From Prevotella sp. UBA6429 (GTDB lineage: Bacteria; Bacteroidota; Bacteroidia; Bacteroidales; Bacteroidaceae): a stretch of DNA of 25,192 bases. The stretch lies in assembly GCA_002437285.1 (NCBI GenBank), contig DJOV01000082.1, positions 1 to 25,192 of the forward strand, written 5' to 3'. The first letter of the stretch is position 1, and the number at the start of each line of letters is the position of its first letter. A program made the translations under genes and the position numbers. Shown one piece after another: positions 8,732 to 17,462 of this stretch. The notes under the pieces were generated by a model that saw only the letters and a program-made list of their open reading frames with translations, did not search any database and was not told the origin of the DNA.

Positions 8732-11700
8732 ATGAAACAAAGTTTACGCTTTATGTCGACGTTGCTTGTCACGATGCTGACGGCGTTGACAGCATGGGCT
8801 GCCGACTGGACGGTAAACATCAATCCAGTCGCACTCAAACCGGGAGACACTGTCTATGTGCAGAATGTGGCTACCGGGCGTTTCCTTGGAGGTGGCGAAG
8901 CTTGGGGCACCCAAGCGGTTGTCTCTCCGTTGTCGTCCGCTGCCAAGTGTATCATCATTGCTCTTGACGACGGCACTTACCAGATCAAGAACAACGCTGC
9001 CGGATGGGAAAAGTCGGCGGGCAACGCCAACATCCTTTACCGCCAGCCAGCTGACGGAACTATTGGAAATGGTGTGAAGGGTTGTTTCGTTGATTACAGC
9101 ACGGCTTGGAACGTCAAGGATTCGAAGTGGGCCATTGCCGATGCGGGTAATAACGTTTACACTTTCCAGGTGCCTAACCTCGCCGACTATCAGCTCACAG
9201 AGGAGTCTACACAGTCAGACTCTTTGAGAGGGTATGTTGCCGGTGAGTTCTTGGGTGTCAACAAGACGCACGCTTCCAACTCTAAGGTTGATGGCGTCAC
9301 ATGGGGTTTGTACTATGATGTGACCGATGTCGACTCTTGCAAGTTCGTGTTCTTGCCTGTTGCCATGGCCGACGCCAAGGCTCAGTTGCTGAAGGTTGTT
9401 GAGCAGGCCAGTAGCGCTGGTCTTGACGTGTCTGCCGCTGCAGCCATGTTGGCCGATGTCAATGCTGACCCCGCTGCCATGCTGGCTGAGGCCAGCCGTC
9501 TCTCCGATGCTATCGAGAACGCTGCTTCTGTCACCAATCCGCAGGACCTGACATCCAAGTATATTTCCAATCCTACTCCTATCGCCCAGGGCACTCCCGC
9601 TGGTTGGACTGTTCTGAACAAGGCCGGTGCTGCCTCCACGACGGGCAGTTCTTCTGACGGTTGCGGTGAGTTCTGGAATGCCGGTGGTTCTTCTTTGAAG
9701 TACACCATCAACCAGCTTCCCGCTGGTGTCTATCGCTTCACGGCTGTTGCGCTGACCCGTACGGGCATGCATAGTAGCTTCTTCGTGGGCAACGACACGA
9801 TTGACATTGACACGGTCGGCTCAGCCACGGTCAACAGCCGTAAGCAAGCTGCCGCTTGGTTTACTGAGGATAGAGACGGTGATGGTGTTCTCAATGGTCG
9901 TAACGTGATTGAGCTCGTGCTCACTGAGGCTATGGACGTCACGCTCGGTCTCGTGGCCGACTCTGGTTCGGCTGGTGCCCAGGTGGGTGACGGTTGGACG
10001 GTATGGCGTGAGTTCAAGCTTGAGAGCTTGGGCACAAGCCTGGAGACTTTCCAGTATGTGAACGGTGGTCTGCTTGACCAGTTCGCCGCTTTGGTCAGCG
10101 ACGAGGATACCAAGTACACAGCCTCTATCCTTGAGGCGGGCAAGGCTTTTGCCAATGAAGGCAAGACGGCTACGACCCGTGAAGAGGCAGCTTCCAAATA
10201 TGTGGAGGCTAAGGCCAAACTGGATGAACTGAAGGCCAATATCGCTGCTTGGAAGAAGCTTCAGGTAGTGGCTGAGAATGCAGAGTCTGAGGCATGGCAG
10301 TTGGCTAACGGTGAGAGAGTTCTGGAACTTGTCGACCAGGCTAATCAGATGATGAGCGACCTCACCGCAAGCACGGAGGAAGTGGTTGCCATGATCAACA
10401 ACATCAACAATACTCTTGACCAGTGCCGTAAGGAAAGTTACCAGGCTGGTGATGATGTGACCAACCTCATCCAAAACCCGACATTCAACGATACATCGGT
10501 TGAGCCTTCTAAGAATCAGCCGCAGAGCAAGGACGGTTGGACGGGTGCCAACTTTGGTACAGGTGGCAATGTGGACTCTCGTCTCTGTGAGGTGTGGGCC
10601 AAGAACTTTGACACCTATCAGGACATCACGGGTCTGCAGCCCGGTGCCTATGAGCTGAGCATTCAGGCGTTCATGCGTCCTGCTTACATTGAGGATACTT
10701 GGACCAACTACAAGGCTGGCCAGACTGAGGTTCCTGCCTGGATCTACATCAACAAGTCTGAGCAGCGCATCCACAACATCTGCGATTTCACTTGGTCTTC
10801 TGCCCAGGACGAGCAGGAGAGCTGGGAGACGCTTGAGGATGGCAAGGTCGTGCCTAACACCATGGCCACTACGTTCACGGTGATGGATGCTGATGCTACC
10901 GCTTACAACAACACTGTTGTGGGTCTTGTCACTGAGCAGGGTGGTTCCATGCGCATCGGTATCAAGGCGCAGGATCCTGACCAGACAGCCGGTCGCTGGA
11001 TTGTCTTCCATGACTTCACGATGCGTTACCTCGGCAATGACGTAGAGTATGTGAAGCCGGTGCTCGACTCCAAGATCGCAGAGCTGAAGGCTATCGCTGA
11101 TCCTATGAGCGCCAATGAGAAGGCTCTTCTCAATGCTGCTCTCACCGAGGCTGAGGCTGCTACCGCCGGTTCTGACGGTTCTGCCATGCTGAAGGCTTAC
11201 GCAGGCTTGACAGGTGTTGAGGATACCGTGCAGGTTTCCATCGACGCTTACAAGGCTCTGCAGAGCTCACTCGACTCACTGTCCAACATGAGCCAGACGG
11301 GTGCTTCATCCGAGGCCATCGCTGCTGCCAACAGTCTTATCTCTGAGGTTACCAGCGCTATCGCTGACGGTTCCATTGCCATCCTTGATGTTCCTGCCAA
11401 GCAGGCTGAATTGGCCAAGGCACGCAAGGCCCTCATGATCAAGGAGGGTTCCGATGATGCTCCTGCCGATTACACGGCTTGGATTGTCAACCCGACCTTC
11501 GAGAATGAGTTTACAGGCTGGACGGTTGAGAAGACTGAGGGTACCGACCCCTCTGTTTCTGACAATTGCGCTGAGCTCTGGGATGCCAGCGGTGACATCT
11601 ACCAGGATATCACGGGTCTGCCAGAGGGTACTTATCAGGTGAAGGTGAAGGGCTTCTTCCGTCAGGTCGGACCGAAGCGCGCATGGCTTGAGCTGCTGGG

Positions 11701-12217
11701 CGACTCTGTTCAGGATCTCTCCCGTGCCAAGATCTATGCCAACATGGATGTCAAGATTCCTAACAACTGGGCTACCCGCGAGTACAAGGACCAGTTCAGT
11801 GCCGCCGGTACAGGTTGGTACGAGGCTATCGACTCCACCACCACAGACAGCACTCGCTACTTCTTGCCCAACACACGTGCCAACGCTCGTGTCATGTTTG
11901 ACGCCAACGCTTACCAGATGAGCTTCTTCACCACAGTGAATGAGACGGGTATCCTCCGTCTTGGTTTCGGTGACGACACTTACACAGCTTCTGACTGGCT
12001 TGTCACTTCCGACTGGGAGCTCTACTACTATGGTAAGAATAGTAAGCACGCCACAGAGACAGGTATCAGCGAGATTGGCAATGACGAGAAGGTCAAGTTC
12101 AACGAGATCTACTCTGTTGACGGTCGTCGCATGGGTACCCTGCAGAAGGGTGTCAATATCCTCCGCGGCAAGACTGCCGAGGGCAAGGTTGTCACCAAGA
12201 AGATTGTGGTCAAGTAA
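8732..12217 (+). CDS. Large secreted multi-module surface protein, paralogue 3
   Basis: The product has 1161 residues, starting at the ATG at 8732, which opens a signal peptide (MKQSLRFMSTLLVTML..., cleavage near residue 23-24 before ADW). Layout: N-terminal module 25-213 with GGGEAWGTQA; module 2 (272-434) with the acidic loop DRDGDGVLNGRN; helical linker 436-565; module 3 (573-768) starting GDDVTNLIQNPTFND and carrying a GLQPGAYELSIQAFMR strand; FIVAR-like linker (770-905); module 4 (912-1102); tail 1120-1161 ending KKIVVK. It is most similar to paralogue 4 throughout, with 68 identical base pairs in the tail region (12113-12180 and 15885-15952). Predicted to be exported, with the tail as a possible type IX sorting signal. 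A polysaccharide- or glycoprotein-binding role is inferred from the fold-like motifs only. Confidence 0.8.
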   Translation: MKQSLRFMSTLLVTMLTALTAWAADWTVNINPVALKPGDTVYVQNVATGRFLGGGEAWGTQAVVSPLSSAAKCIIIALDDGTYQIKNNAAGWEKSAGNANILYRQPADGTIGNGVKGCFVDYSTAWNVKDSKWAIADAGNNVYTFQVPNLADYQLTEESTQSDSLRGYVAGEFLGVNKTHASNSKVDGVTWGLYYDVTDVDSCKFVFLPVAMADAKAQLLKVVEQASSAGLDVSAAAAMLADVNADPAAMLAEASRLSDAIENAASVTNPQDLTSKYISNPTPIAQGTPAGWTVLNKAGAASTTGSSSDGCGEFWNAGGSSLKYTINQLPAGVYRFTAVALTRTGMHSSFFVGNDTIDIDTVGSATVNSRKQAAAWFTEDRDGDGVLNGRNVIELVLTEAMDVTLGLVADSGSAGAQVGDGWTVWREFKLESLGTSLETFQYVNGGLLDQFAALVSDEDTKYTASILEAGKAFANEGKTATTREEAASKYVEAKAKLDELKANIAAWKKLQVVAENAESEAWQLANGERVLELVDQANQMMSDLTASTEEVVAMINNINNTLDQCRKESYQAGDDVTNLIQNPTFNDTSVEPSKNQPQSKDGWTGANFGTGGNVDSRLCEVWAKNFDTYQDITGLQPGAYELSIQAFMRPAYIEDTWTNYKAGQTEVPAWIYINKSEQRIHNICDFTWSSAQDEQESWETLEDGKVVPNTMATTFTVMDADATAYNNTVVGLVTEQGGSMRIGIKAQDPDQTAGRWIVFHDFTMRYLGNDVEYVKPVLDSKIAELKAIADPMSANEKALLNAALTEAEAATAGSDGSAMLKAYAGLTGVEDTVQVSIDAYKALQSSLDSLSNMSQTGASSEAIAAANSLISEVTSAIADGSIAILDVPAKQAELAKARKALMIKEGSDDAPADYTAWIVNPTFENEFTGWTVEKTEGTDPSVSDNCAELWDASGDIYQDITGLPEGTYQVKVKGFFRQVGPKRAWLELLGDSVQDLSRAKIYANMDVKIPNNWATREYKDQFSAAGTGWYEAIDSTTTDSTRYFLPNTRANARVMFDANAYQMSFFTTVNETGILRLGFGDDTYTASDWLVTSDWELYYYGKNSKHATETGISEIGNDEKVKFNEIYSVDGRRMGTLQKGVNILRGKTAEGKVVTKKIVVK

Positions 12218-12270
12218 CCCCATTTGAACATGCTTCATCCCTTTTGCGGATGAATGCCGTATATCTTAAC

Positions 12271-12308
12271 AAAAGTCCCCAGCGGTTTCCGCTGGGGACT
12301 TTTGTTTT
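12271..12308 (+). terminator. Strong rho-independent terminator of paralogue 3
   Basis: A perfect 15-bp stem (12271-12285 with 12289-12303, sequence AAAAGTCCCCAGCGG) encloses a TTT loop and runs into TTTTGTTTTT. It lies about 55 bp after the stop codon. Confidence 0.92.
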
Positions 12309-12384
12309 TACAGGGGTTTGATAAATAGTTAATTTTGTACTACTTTGAGAAAATAAAATTCTATCCTACAAGGGCTTTATGGCC

Positions 12385-12392
12385 TATCTTTG
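12385..12392 (+). promoter_or_regulatory. -7 box for paralogue 4, with poor -33 box
   Basis: TATCTTTG fits TAnnTTTG, with a start site predicted near 12399. No TTG is present at 19-21 bp upstream; the nearest TTTG (12344-12347) is 37 bp away. Promoter strength may rely on an activator or an alternative sigma factor. Confidence 0.5.
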
Positions 12393-12408
12393 CAACCGTA
12401 AACTTGAG

Positions 12409-12527
12409 CTTCATAAACACAACAAACATCAACTGTTTAAAACAAACCATTCATTCTATTCAAACAAAACAATCAAAGTAAAATCCTAAAACATTAATAC
12501 TTTTAACTTAATCTAAATTAAAGACTT
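12409..12527 (+). promoter_or_regulatory. G-poor 5' leader of paralogue 4
   Basis: This 119-nt leader contains only three G residues and is rich in A and C (repeated AAACAAAC-like stretches). It should be almost free of secondary structure and has no Shine-Dalgarno sequence. Such leaders favour translation in Bacteroidetes; the effect here is inferred. It occupies most of the 310-bp gap 12218-12527. Confidence 0.5.
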
Positions 12528-15500
12528 ATGAGAAAAGGTTTACGATTTGCATCGGCGATGCTGGCCTCTATGCTGGCCACTATGTCAGCGCCGGCAGCCG
12601 ACTGGACTGTCAAGATTCATCCGGTGGCCCTAAACCCGAATGACACAGTCTACATTCAGAACGTGGCTACTGGTCGTTACCTGGGAAGTGGTGAAGCATG
12701 GGGTACGCAGGCTGTGGTCAATGAGTTGGCCAAGGCTGGCAAGTGTGTGCTTCGGCAGCTTGCCGATGGTACTTACCAGATCAACAATGATGTTAAGGGG
12801 TGGACCCACGTTGTGTTCCGTACCGCTGGCGATGGCACTATGGGCAAGGGTGTCAAGGGTTGTTTCGTCGACTACGGCGAGGACCGCGATGTGAAGCCTA
12901 CCAGGTGGTCTGTCAATGATATAGGCAACAACGTGTACACCTTCCAAGTACCCGATCTTCCTGATTACCAGCTGACGGAAGAATCTACGCCGGAAGACTC
13001 TCTCTATGGCCACATTGAGGGCCAGTACTTGGGCGTCAACCGCAACCACGCATCCAAATCTAAGGTTGATGGCATCACGTGGGGCCTGTATTACGACGCA
13101 GTCTATGCTGACTCGGCAGAGAACTGCCAGTTCGTCTTTTTGCCAGTAAATATTGTGGATGCGAAGGCCAAGTTGTTGTCTGTTGTCGAGAAGGCTGCCT
13201 CTTCCAATCTTGACGTGACCGCAGGAGCAGCTTTGTTGGCTGACGGCAATGCCACGATAGAGGCCATGGAGGCAGAGGTCGACCGTATTGTCGACCGCCT
13301 TGAGTCTGTGGCTTCTCCCACCAATCCCCAGGATATTACGACCAAGTACATCAGCAACCCGACGCCGCTGGGCAAGGGGACGCCAGCCGGATGGACGGTG
13401 CTCAACAGAGAGGGCAATCCTGGTTCGACGGGAGATAGCGACAATGGCGTGGGTGAGTTCTGGAACAAGCTCGGCTACACCTTGAAGTACACCATCCACC
13501 AGTTGCCTGCCGGCATCTACCGCTTTACGGCCATTGCCTTGACCCGTACGGGCATGCACGGTAAGTTCTTCGTCAACGAAAAGTCCATGGACATTGCCAC
13601 CGTGGGGTCCGGCACTGTCAACTGGCGTCCCGAGGCCAAGCGTTGGTTTACGGAGGATGAGGACGGAGATGGCATCACCAATGGTACCAACACCATCACC
13701 CTCGTGCTGCCAGAGGCAGCCGAAGTTACCCTTGGCTTGATGGCTGACACGACGCAGGCTAACAAGGATGGCTGGACGGTTTGGCGTGAGTTCAAGTTAG
13801 AGAGCCTTGGTTCGGGCCTTGAGACCTTCCAGTATGTCTGTAAGGACATCTTGGCGCAGGCCAATGCCATCAGCGAGAGTGGTGTAGACTTTACCGCTTC
13901 TTATTATGATGAATGTAAGGAACTTGCACTTGCTGGAGCGACAGCTACCAACAAAGCTGAAGCCACAGAGAAATATCTGGCTGCCAATGCGAAGCTCGAA
14001 GAGCTGAAGGCCAATGTTGCTGCATGGGATAAGTTGATCGAACTCCTTGGCGACCTGGATGAGAAGGCTTACAATATTGAGGACAATGAGGCACTTGTTG
14101 ATTTGATGGATCAAGCCAGCTCGATGCTCGATGAGCTGAACGCAACCAACGAGGAAATCAACGACATGTATCAGAAGTTGATCTCAACCTATGACTATCT
14201 GCTCAAGGGAGGCTATGCCCCGGGCGACGATGTCACCAATCTCATAGTCAATCCGACCTTCAATGACGAGAACGCTGAGCCCAACGACAAACAGCCTCAG
14301 AGCACAGAAGGTTGGCAAGGCGCCACGTTTGGTGCCGGTGGCACGGTGGACAGTCGTCTCTGCGAGGTTTACGAGGGTGACTTCAACACCTATCAGGACA
14401 TCACAGGCATGAAGCCCGGTGCCTATGAGCTGAGCATCCAGGCCTTCATGCGTCCTGCCGGATCTACTGCAACCTGGGCTCGTTATCAGGCAGGCAACAA
14501 GGAAGTGCCCGCATGGATTTACCTCAACGGTTTTGAACAGCGCATACACAACATCTGCGACCAGACGTTCGCCGAAGCTCTTGACAGCAAGAGCAGCTAT
14601 GTCACACTTGAGGACGGTGTGGTTATCCCCAACACCATGGCTGCGGCCTTCTCTGTCATGTCTGCTGACGCCGACTACTACAACAACAAGGTTGTCGGTA
14701 TCGTAGGCAAGGACGGTAAGATGCGTATCGGCATCAAAGCTAAGGATCCGGAGGCTACAAGTGGCCGTTGGGTGTTGTTCCACGACTTCACCATGACCTA
14801 CCTGGGCAGCGATGCTCAGTACCTCAAGCCTGCCCTTAATGACAAGGTCGGACAAATGAAGGCCATTGTTGCTCCCATGGGTGCAGACGAGCGTACATTG
14901 CTCAATAAGGCCATTGCCGCTGCCGAAGTAGCTGCCGCGGGCAACAACGGCGAAGCCATGTTGGAGGCTCTCGAAGGACTTGCTGCTGTCGCCGACACGG
15001 TGAATGTATCCATCAGCGCCTACAAAGCTCTGCAGAGCTCTCTCGACACGCTGACTTCAGTGAGCCAGCAAGGGGCGGCGCAGGCAGCCATTGATAAGGC
15101 AAATGCACTTATCAGTGAGGTAACAGCCGCCATCGTTAATGGTTCTATCGCTATCGCCGATGTACCTGCCAAGCAGGCAGAGATGGCCAAGGCTCGCAAA
15201 GCGCTCATGACTAAGGAAGGCTCTGATGACGCTCCAGCCAATTATTGTTCATGGATTGTCAATCCGACCTTTGCTGAGGGCATGAATGGTTGGACGGTTG
15301 AAACAATCTCTGGCAGCAACATAGGAGCGCTCGACAACTGTGTCGAGATATGGAACTCTACGGGTGATGTTCACCAGGATATCACAGGCCTGCCTGCCGG
15401 CACCTACCAGGTCAAGGTCAAGGCTTTCTTCCGCCAGCAAAGTGCCGACCGCGCATGGCTGGAAATGCTGGGCGACTCGGTACAGGATATCTCTCGTGTA

Positions 15501-15989
15501 AGAGTCTATGCCAACTTTGAAGTTAAGCAACCCAACCTTTGGGCTACCCGTGAGTACAAGGGCATGTTCTCTGCCACTGGCAAGACGTGGTATGAGGCAA
15601 TAGACTCTGTACAGGCTGACAATGAGCTCTACTTCTTGCCCAATGAGCGTGAGAGTGCGCGTATCATCTTTGATGCCAATGCTTATCAGATGTCATTCTA
15701 CACTTATGTGAACGAGTCTGGACTGCTCCGTCTCGGTTTTGCCAACGACGGCAACATCGGTAAAGACTGGTTGGTTCTGGGCGACTGGGAACTCTATTAT
15801 CTTGGAAACAACAGCAGCCATGCTGATGCTACAGGCATCCATTCGGCCGATACCAACGAGAAGGTGAAGTTCAACGAGATCTATTCTGTTGACGGTCGTC
15901 GCATGGGTACCCTGCAGAAGGGTGTCAATATCCTCCGCGGCAAGACTGCCGAAGGCAAGGTCGTCACCAAGAAGGTCATACTGAAGTAA
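12528..15989 (+). CDS. Large secreted multi-module surface protein, paralogue 4
   Basis: The product has 1153 residues, starting at the ATG at 12528 (MRKGLRFASAMLASML..., signal cleavage near residue 23-24 before ADW). Layout: N-terminal module 25-212 with GSGEAWGTQA; module 2 (269-428) with the acidic loop DEDGDGITNGTN; helical linker; module 3 (565-761) starting GDDVTNLIVNPTFND; FIVAR-like linker; module 4 (904-1091); tail 1112-1153 ending KKVILK rather than KKIVVK. It is a close relative of paralogue 3. The modules look like ligand-binding beta-sandwiches, the linkers like stalks. It is the last gene of the block and converges on waaA. No catalytic residues were recognised, and the ligand is unknown. 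Confidence 0.8.
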   Translation: MRKGLRFASAMLASMLATMSAPAADWTVKIHPVALNPNDTVYIQNVATGRYLGSGEAWGTQAVVNELAKAGKCVLRQLADGTYQINNDVKGWTHVVFRTAGDGTMGKGVKGCFVDYGEDRDVKPTRWSVNDIGNNVYTFQVPDLPDYQLTEESTPEDSLYGHIEGQYLGVNRNHASKSKVDGITWGLYYDAVYADSAENCQFVFLPVNIVDAKAKLLSVVEKAASSNLDVTAGAALLADGNATIEAMEAEVDRIVDRLESVASPTNPQDITTKYISNPTPLGKGTPAGWTVLNREGNPGSTGDSDNGVGEFWNKLGYTLKYTIHQLPAGIYRFTAIALTRTGMHGKFFVNEKSMDIATVGSGTVNWRPEAKRWFTEDEDGDGITNGTNTITLVLPEAAEVTLGLMADTTQANKDGWTVWREFKLESLGSGLETFQYVCKDILAQANAISESGVDFTASYYDECKELALAGATATNKAEATEKYLAANAKLEELKANVAAWDKLIELLGDLDEKAYNIEDNEALVDLMDQASSMLDELNATNEEINDMYQKLISTYDYLLKGGYAPGDDVTNLIVNPTFNDENAEPNDKQPQSTEGWQGATFGAGGTVDSRLCEVYEGDFNTYQDITGMKPGAYELSIQAFMRPAGSTATWARYQAGNKEVPAWIYLNGFEQRIHNICDQTFAEALDSKSSYVTLEDGVVIPNTMAAAFSVMSADADYYNNKVVGIVGKDGKMRIGIKAKDPEATSGRWVLFHDFTMTYLGSDAQYLKPALNDKVGQMKAIVAPMGADERTLLNKAIAAAEVAAAGNNGEAMLEALEGLAAVADTVNVSISAYKALQSSLDTLTSVSQQGAAQAAIDKANALISEVTAAIVNGSIAIADVPAKQAEMAKARKALMTKEGSDDAPANYCSWIVNPTFAEGMNGWTVETISGSNIGALDNCVEIWNSTGDVHQDITGLPAGTYQVKVKAFFRQQSADRAWLEMLGDSVQDISRVRVYANFEVKQPNLWATREYKGMFSATGKTWYEAIDSVQADNELYFLPNERESARIIFDANAYQMSFYTYVNESGLLRLGFANDGNIGKDWLVLGDWELYYLGNNSSHADATGIHSADTNEKVKFNEIYSVDGRRMGTLQKGVNILRGKTAEGKVVTKKVILK

Positions 15990-16045
15990 ACAGACGAAAA
16001 AGAGATTGCTTACGGTGTCCCACCCGTAGGCAAGTCCAATAACTC

Positions 16046-16080
16046 AAAAGGTCCCCGGCGAATAGCTGGGGACCTTTTGT
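16046..16080 (+). terminator. Rho-independent terminator of paralogue 4
   Basis: AAAAGGTCCCC (16046-16056) pairs perfectly with GGGGACCTTTT (16068-16078) around a 11-nt loop. It resembles the terminators of paralogues 1 and 3, which suggests that the terminators were duplicated together with the genes. Confidence 0.9.
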
Positions 16081-16122
16081 ATGCGGCCTGTTGGCTCTTG
16101 GAGTAATGGCTTGGAATAATGG

Positions 16123-16176
16123 AAAACGCCCTGGAAGGCGAGGCTACATGTCAGTAGCCATGGCTTTCCAGGGCGT
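16123..16176 (-). terminator. Terminator of the gltX-waaA operon
   Basis: ACGCCCTGGAA (16126-16136) pairs with TTCCAGGGCGT (16166-16176), and an inner stem pairs GGCTAC (16142-16147) with GTAGCC (16154-16159). On the minus strand the stem is followed by TTTTCC. It lies 45 bp past the waaA stop codon. Confidence 0.8.
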
Positions 16177-16220
16177 GTCTTGTCGCTTGGTCTTGTTGGG
16201 AGAGGGTGCTTTCCTTGTTA

Positions 16221-17450
16221 CTAGCCTTGGCCCAAGCACGCCTTGAGCACCTTGTCTGTTGCTCCAGCATGAGAGGTGACGTAGCCTGCGGCTTCCTTGC
16301 CGACCGCGTCTCCCTTAGCTATCGTCTCCGCAATCGTGTCCATTCGGGTTTGGAAGTCAGCCGCGTTGTTGATTTCCAAGCCGCCGCCGCAAGCTTTCAG
16401 CCCTTGTGCCTCTTTGAACTTTTGGTTGTTGGGGCCAAAGAAGACGGGGACACCCCACACGGCCGCCTCCAGTGTGTTGTGTATGCCAGCGCCGAATCCG
16501 CCGCCCACATAGGCCACCTGTCCGTAGCGGTAGATGCTCGAGAGAAGTCCGAAGCAGTCTATGATCATCACGTCGGCCTCTGCAGCCGTCTCCGGGGTGG
16601 CTTGTGTGTACCTCACTACATTTCTCCCCGTGAGCAGTTTCATGATTTGTGAGAGATGGTCTTCGCTGATGACATGCGGAGCGATAATCATCTTCCATTG
16701 CTTGTGCTGGTTGAAGTAGGGGATGAATATCTCCTCGTCAGGTTGCCATGAGCTTCCAGCCACGAAGACATGCTCCGCGTTTCTCGTGAAGGCTTCCACG
16801 AGAGGCAGGTTCTTGGCTGCCTGCTTGATTTCGAGCACACGGTCAAACCGTGTGTCGTCCACCACTTCCACATCCTTTATGCCGATGTTGCCCAGCAACC
16901 GCTTGCTCTCCTCGTTCTGCACAAAGAAGCGCGTGAAGCATCGTAACACGTTGGCATATTCCTTTCCGTACCATTTGAAGAAGATTTGGTCGGGTCGGAA
17001 GATGCTCGAGACGCTGTACACAGGCACACCCCGTTGGCTGAGCAGGTGCAGATAGTTGTACCAAAACTCATACTTGATGAAGAAAGCCATGACAGGCTTC
17101 ACGATGCCCAAGAACTTGGACGCGTTGCTCCTGGTGTCAAGCGGAAGGTAGCACACGATGTCAGCTCCTGCGTAATTTTTGCGTACCTCATAGCCGGAAG
17201 GTGAAAAGAACGTCAGCAGAATCTTGTATTGCGGATGGTCTCGACGTATCCGTTCCATGAGCGGTCGCCCTTGCTCAAACTCGCCGAGCGATGCAGCATG
17301 AAACCAGATGTAGCTGGCATGGGGATCGACCTTCTCTTTCAGAATGTCGAAAGCCTCCTGCTCGCCTTGCCACATCTTTCTCACCTTGTCGTTGAAGACG
17401 GAGGCCGTCCTAACGCCCAGGCTATAGAGAAGCATGATAAAGTTGTACAT
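16221..17450 (-). CDS. waaA: 3-deoxy-D-manno-octulosonic acid (Kdo) transferase
   Basis: The 409-residue product transfers Kdo from CMP-Kdo to lipid A precursor at the inner membrane, an essential step in lipopolysaccharide synthesis. It has a short N-terminal hydrophobic anchor (about 1-20), the N-terminal glycosyltransferase domain with HAASLGEFEQGRP (51-63; E57 is the likely catalytic base by comparison with the WaaA family), KYEFWYNYL (126-134), and the C-terminal nucleotide-binding domain with GGGFGAGIHNTLEAA (316-330) and WGVPVFFGPNN. One oddity is VVDDTRFDRV (196-205), where the family usually has glycine at 198 (GDTRFDRV). It starts 12 bp after the gltX stop codon and is almost certainly co-transcribed with it. 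An in-frame ATG five codons downstream is an alternative start. Confidence 0.95.
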   Translation of the reverse strand: MYNFIMLLYSLGVRTASVFNDKVRKMWQGEQEAFDILKEKVDPHASYIWFHAASLGEFEQGRPLMERIRRDHPQYKILLTFFSPSGYEVRKNYAGADIVCYLPLDTRSNASKFLGIVKPVMAFFIKYEFWYNYLHLLSQRGVPVYSVSSIFRPDQIFFKWYGKEYANVLRCFTRFFVQNEESKRLLGNIGIKDVEVVDDTRFDRVLEIKQAAKNLPLVEAFTRNAEHVFVAGSSWQPDEEIFIPYFNQHKQWKMIIAPHVISEDHLSQIMKLLTGRNVVRYTQATPETAAEADVMIIDCFGLLSSIYRYGQVAYVGGGFGAGIHNTLEAAVWGVPVFFGPNNQKFKEAQGLKACGGGLEINNAADFQTRMDTIAETIAKGDAVGKEAAGYVTSHAGATDKVLKACLGQG

Positions 17451-17462
17451 GTCTTCCCGTTT

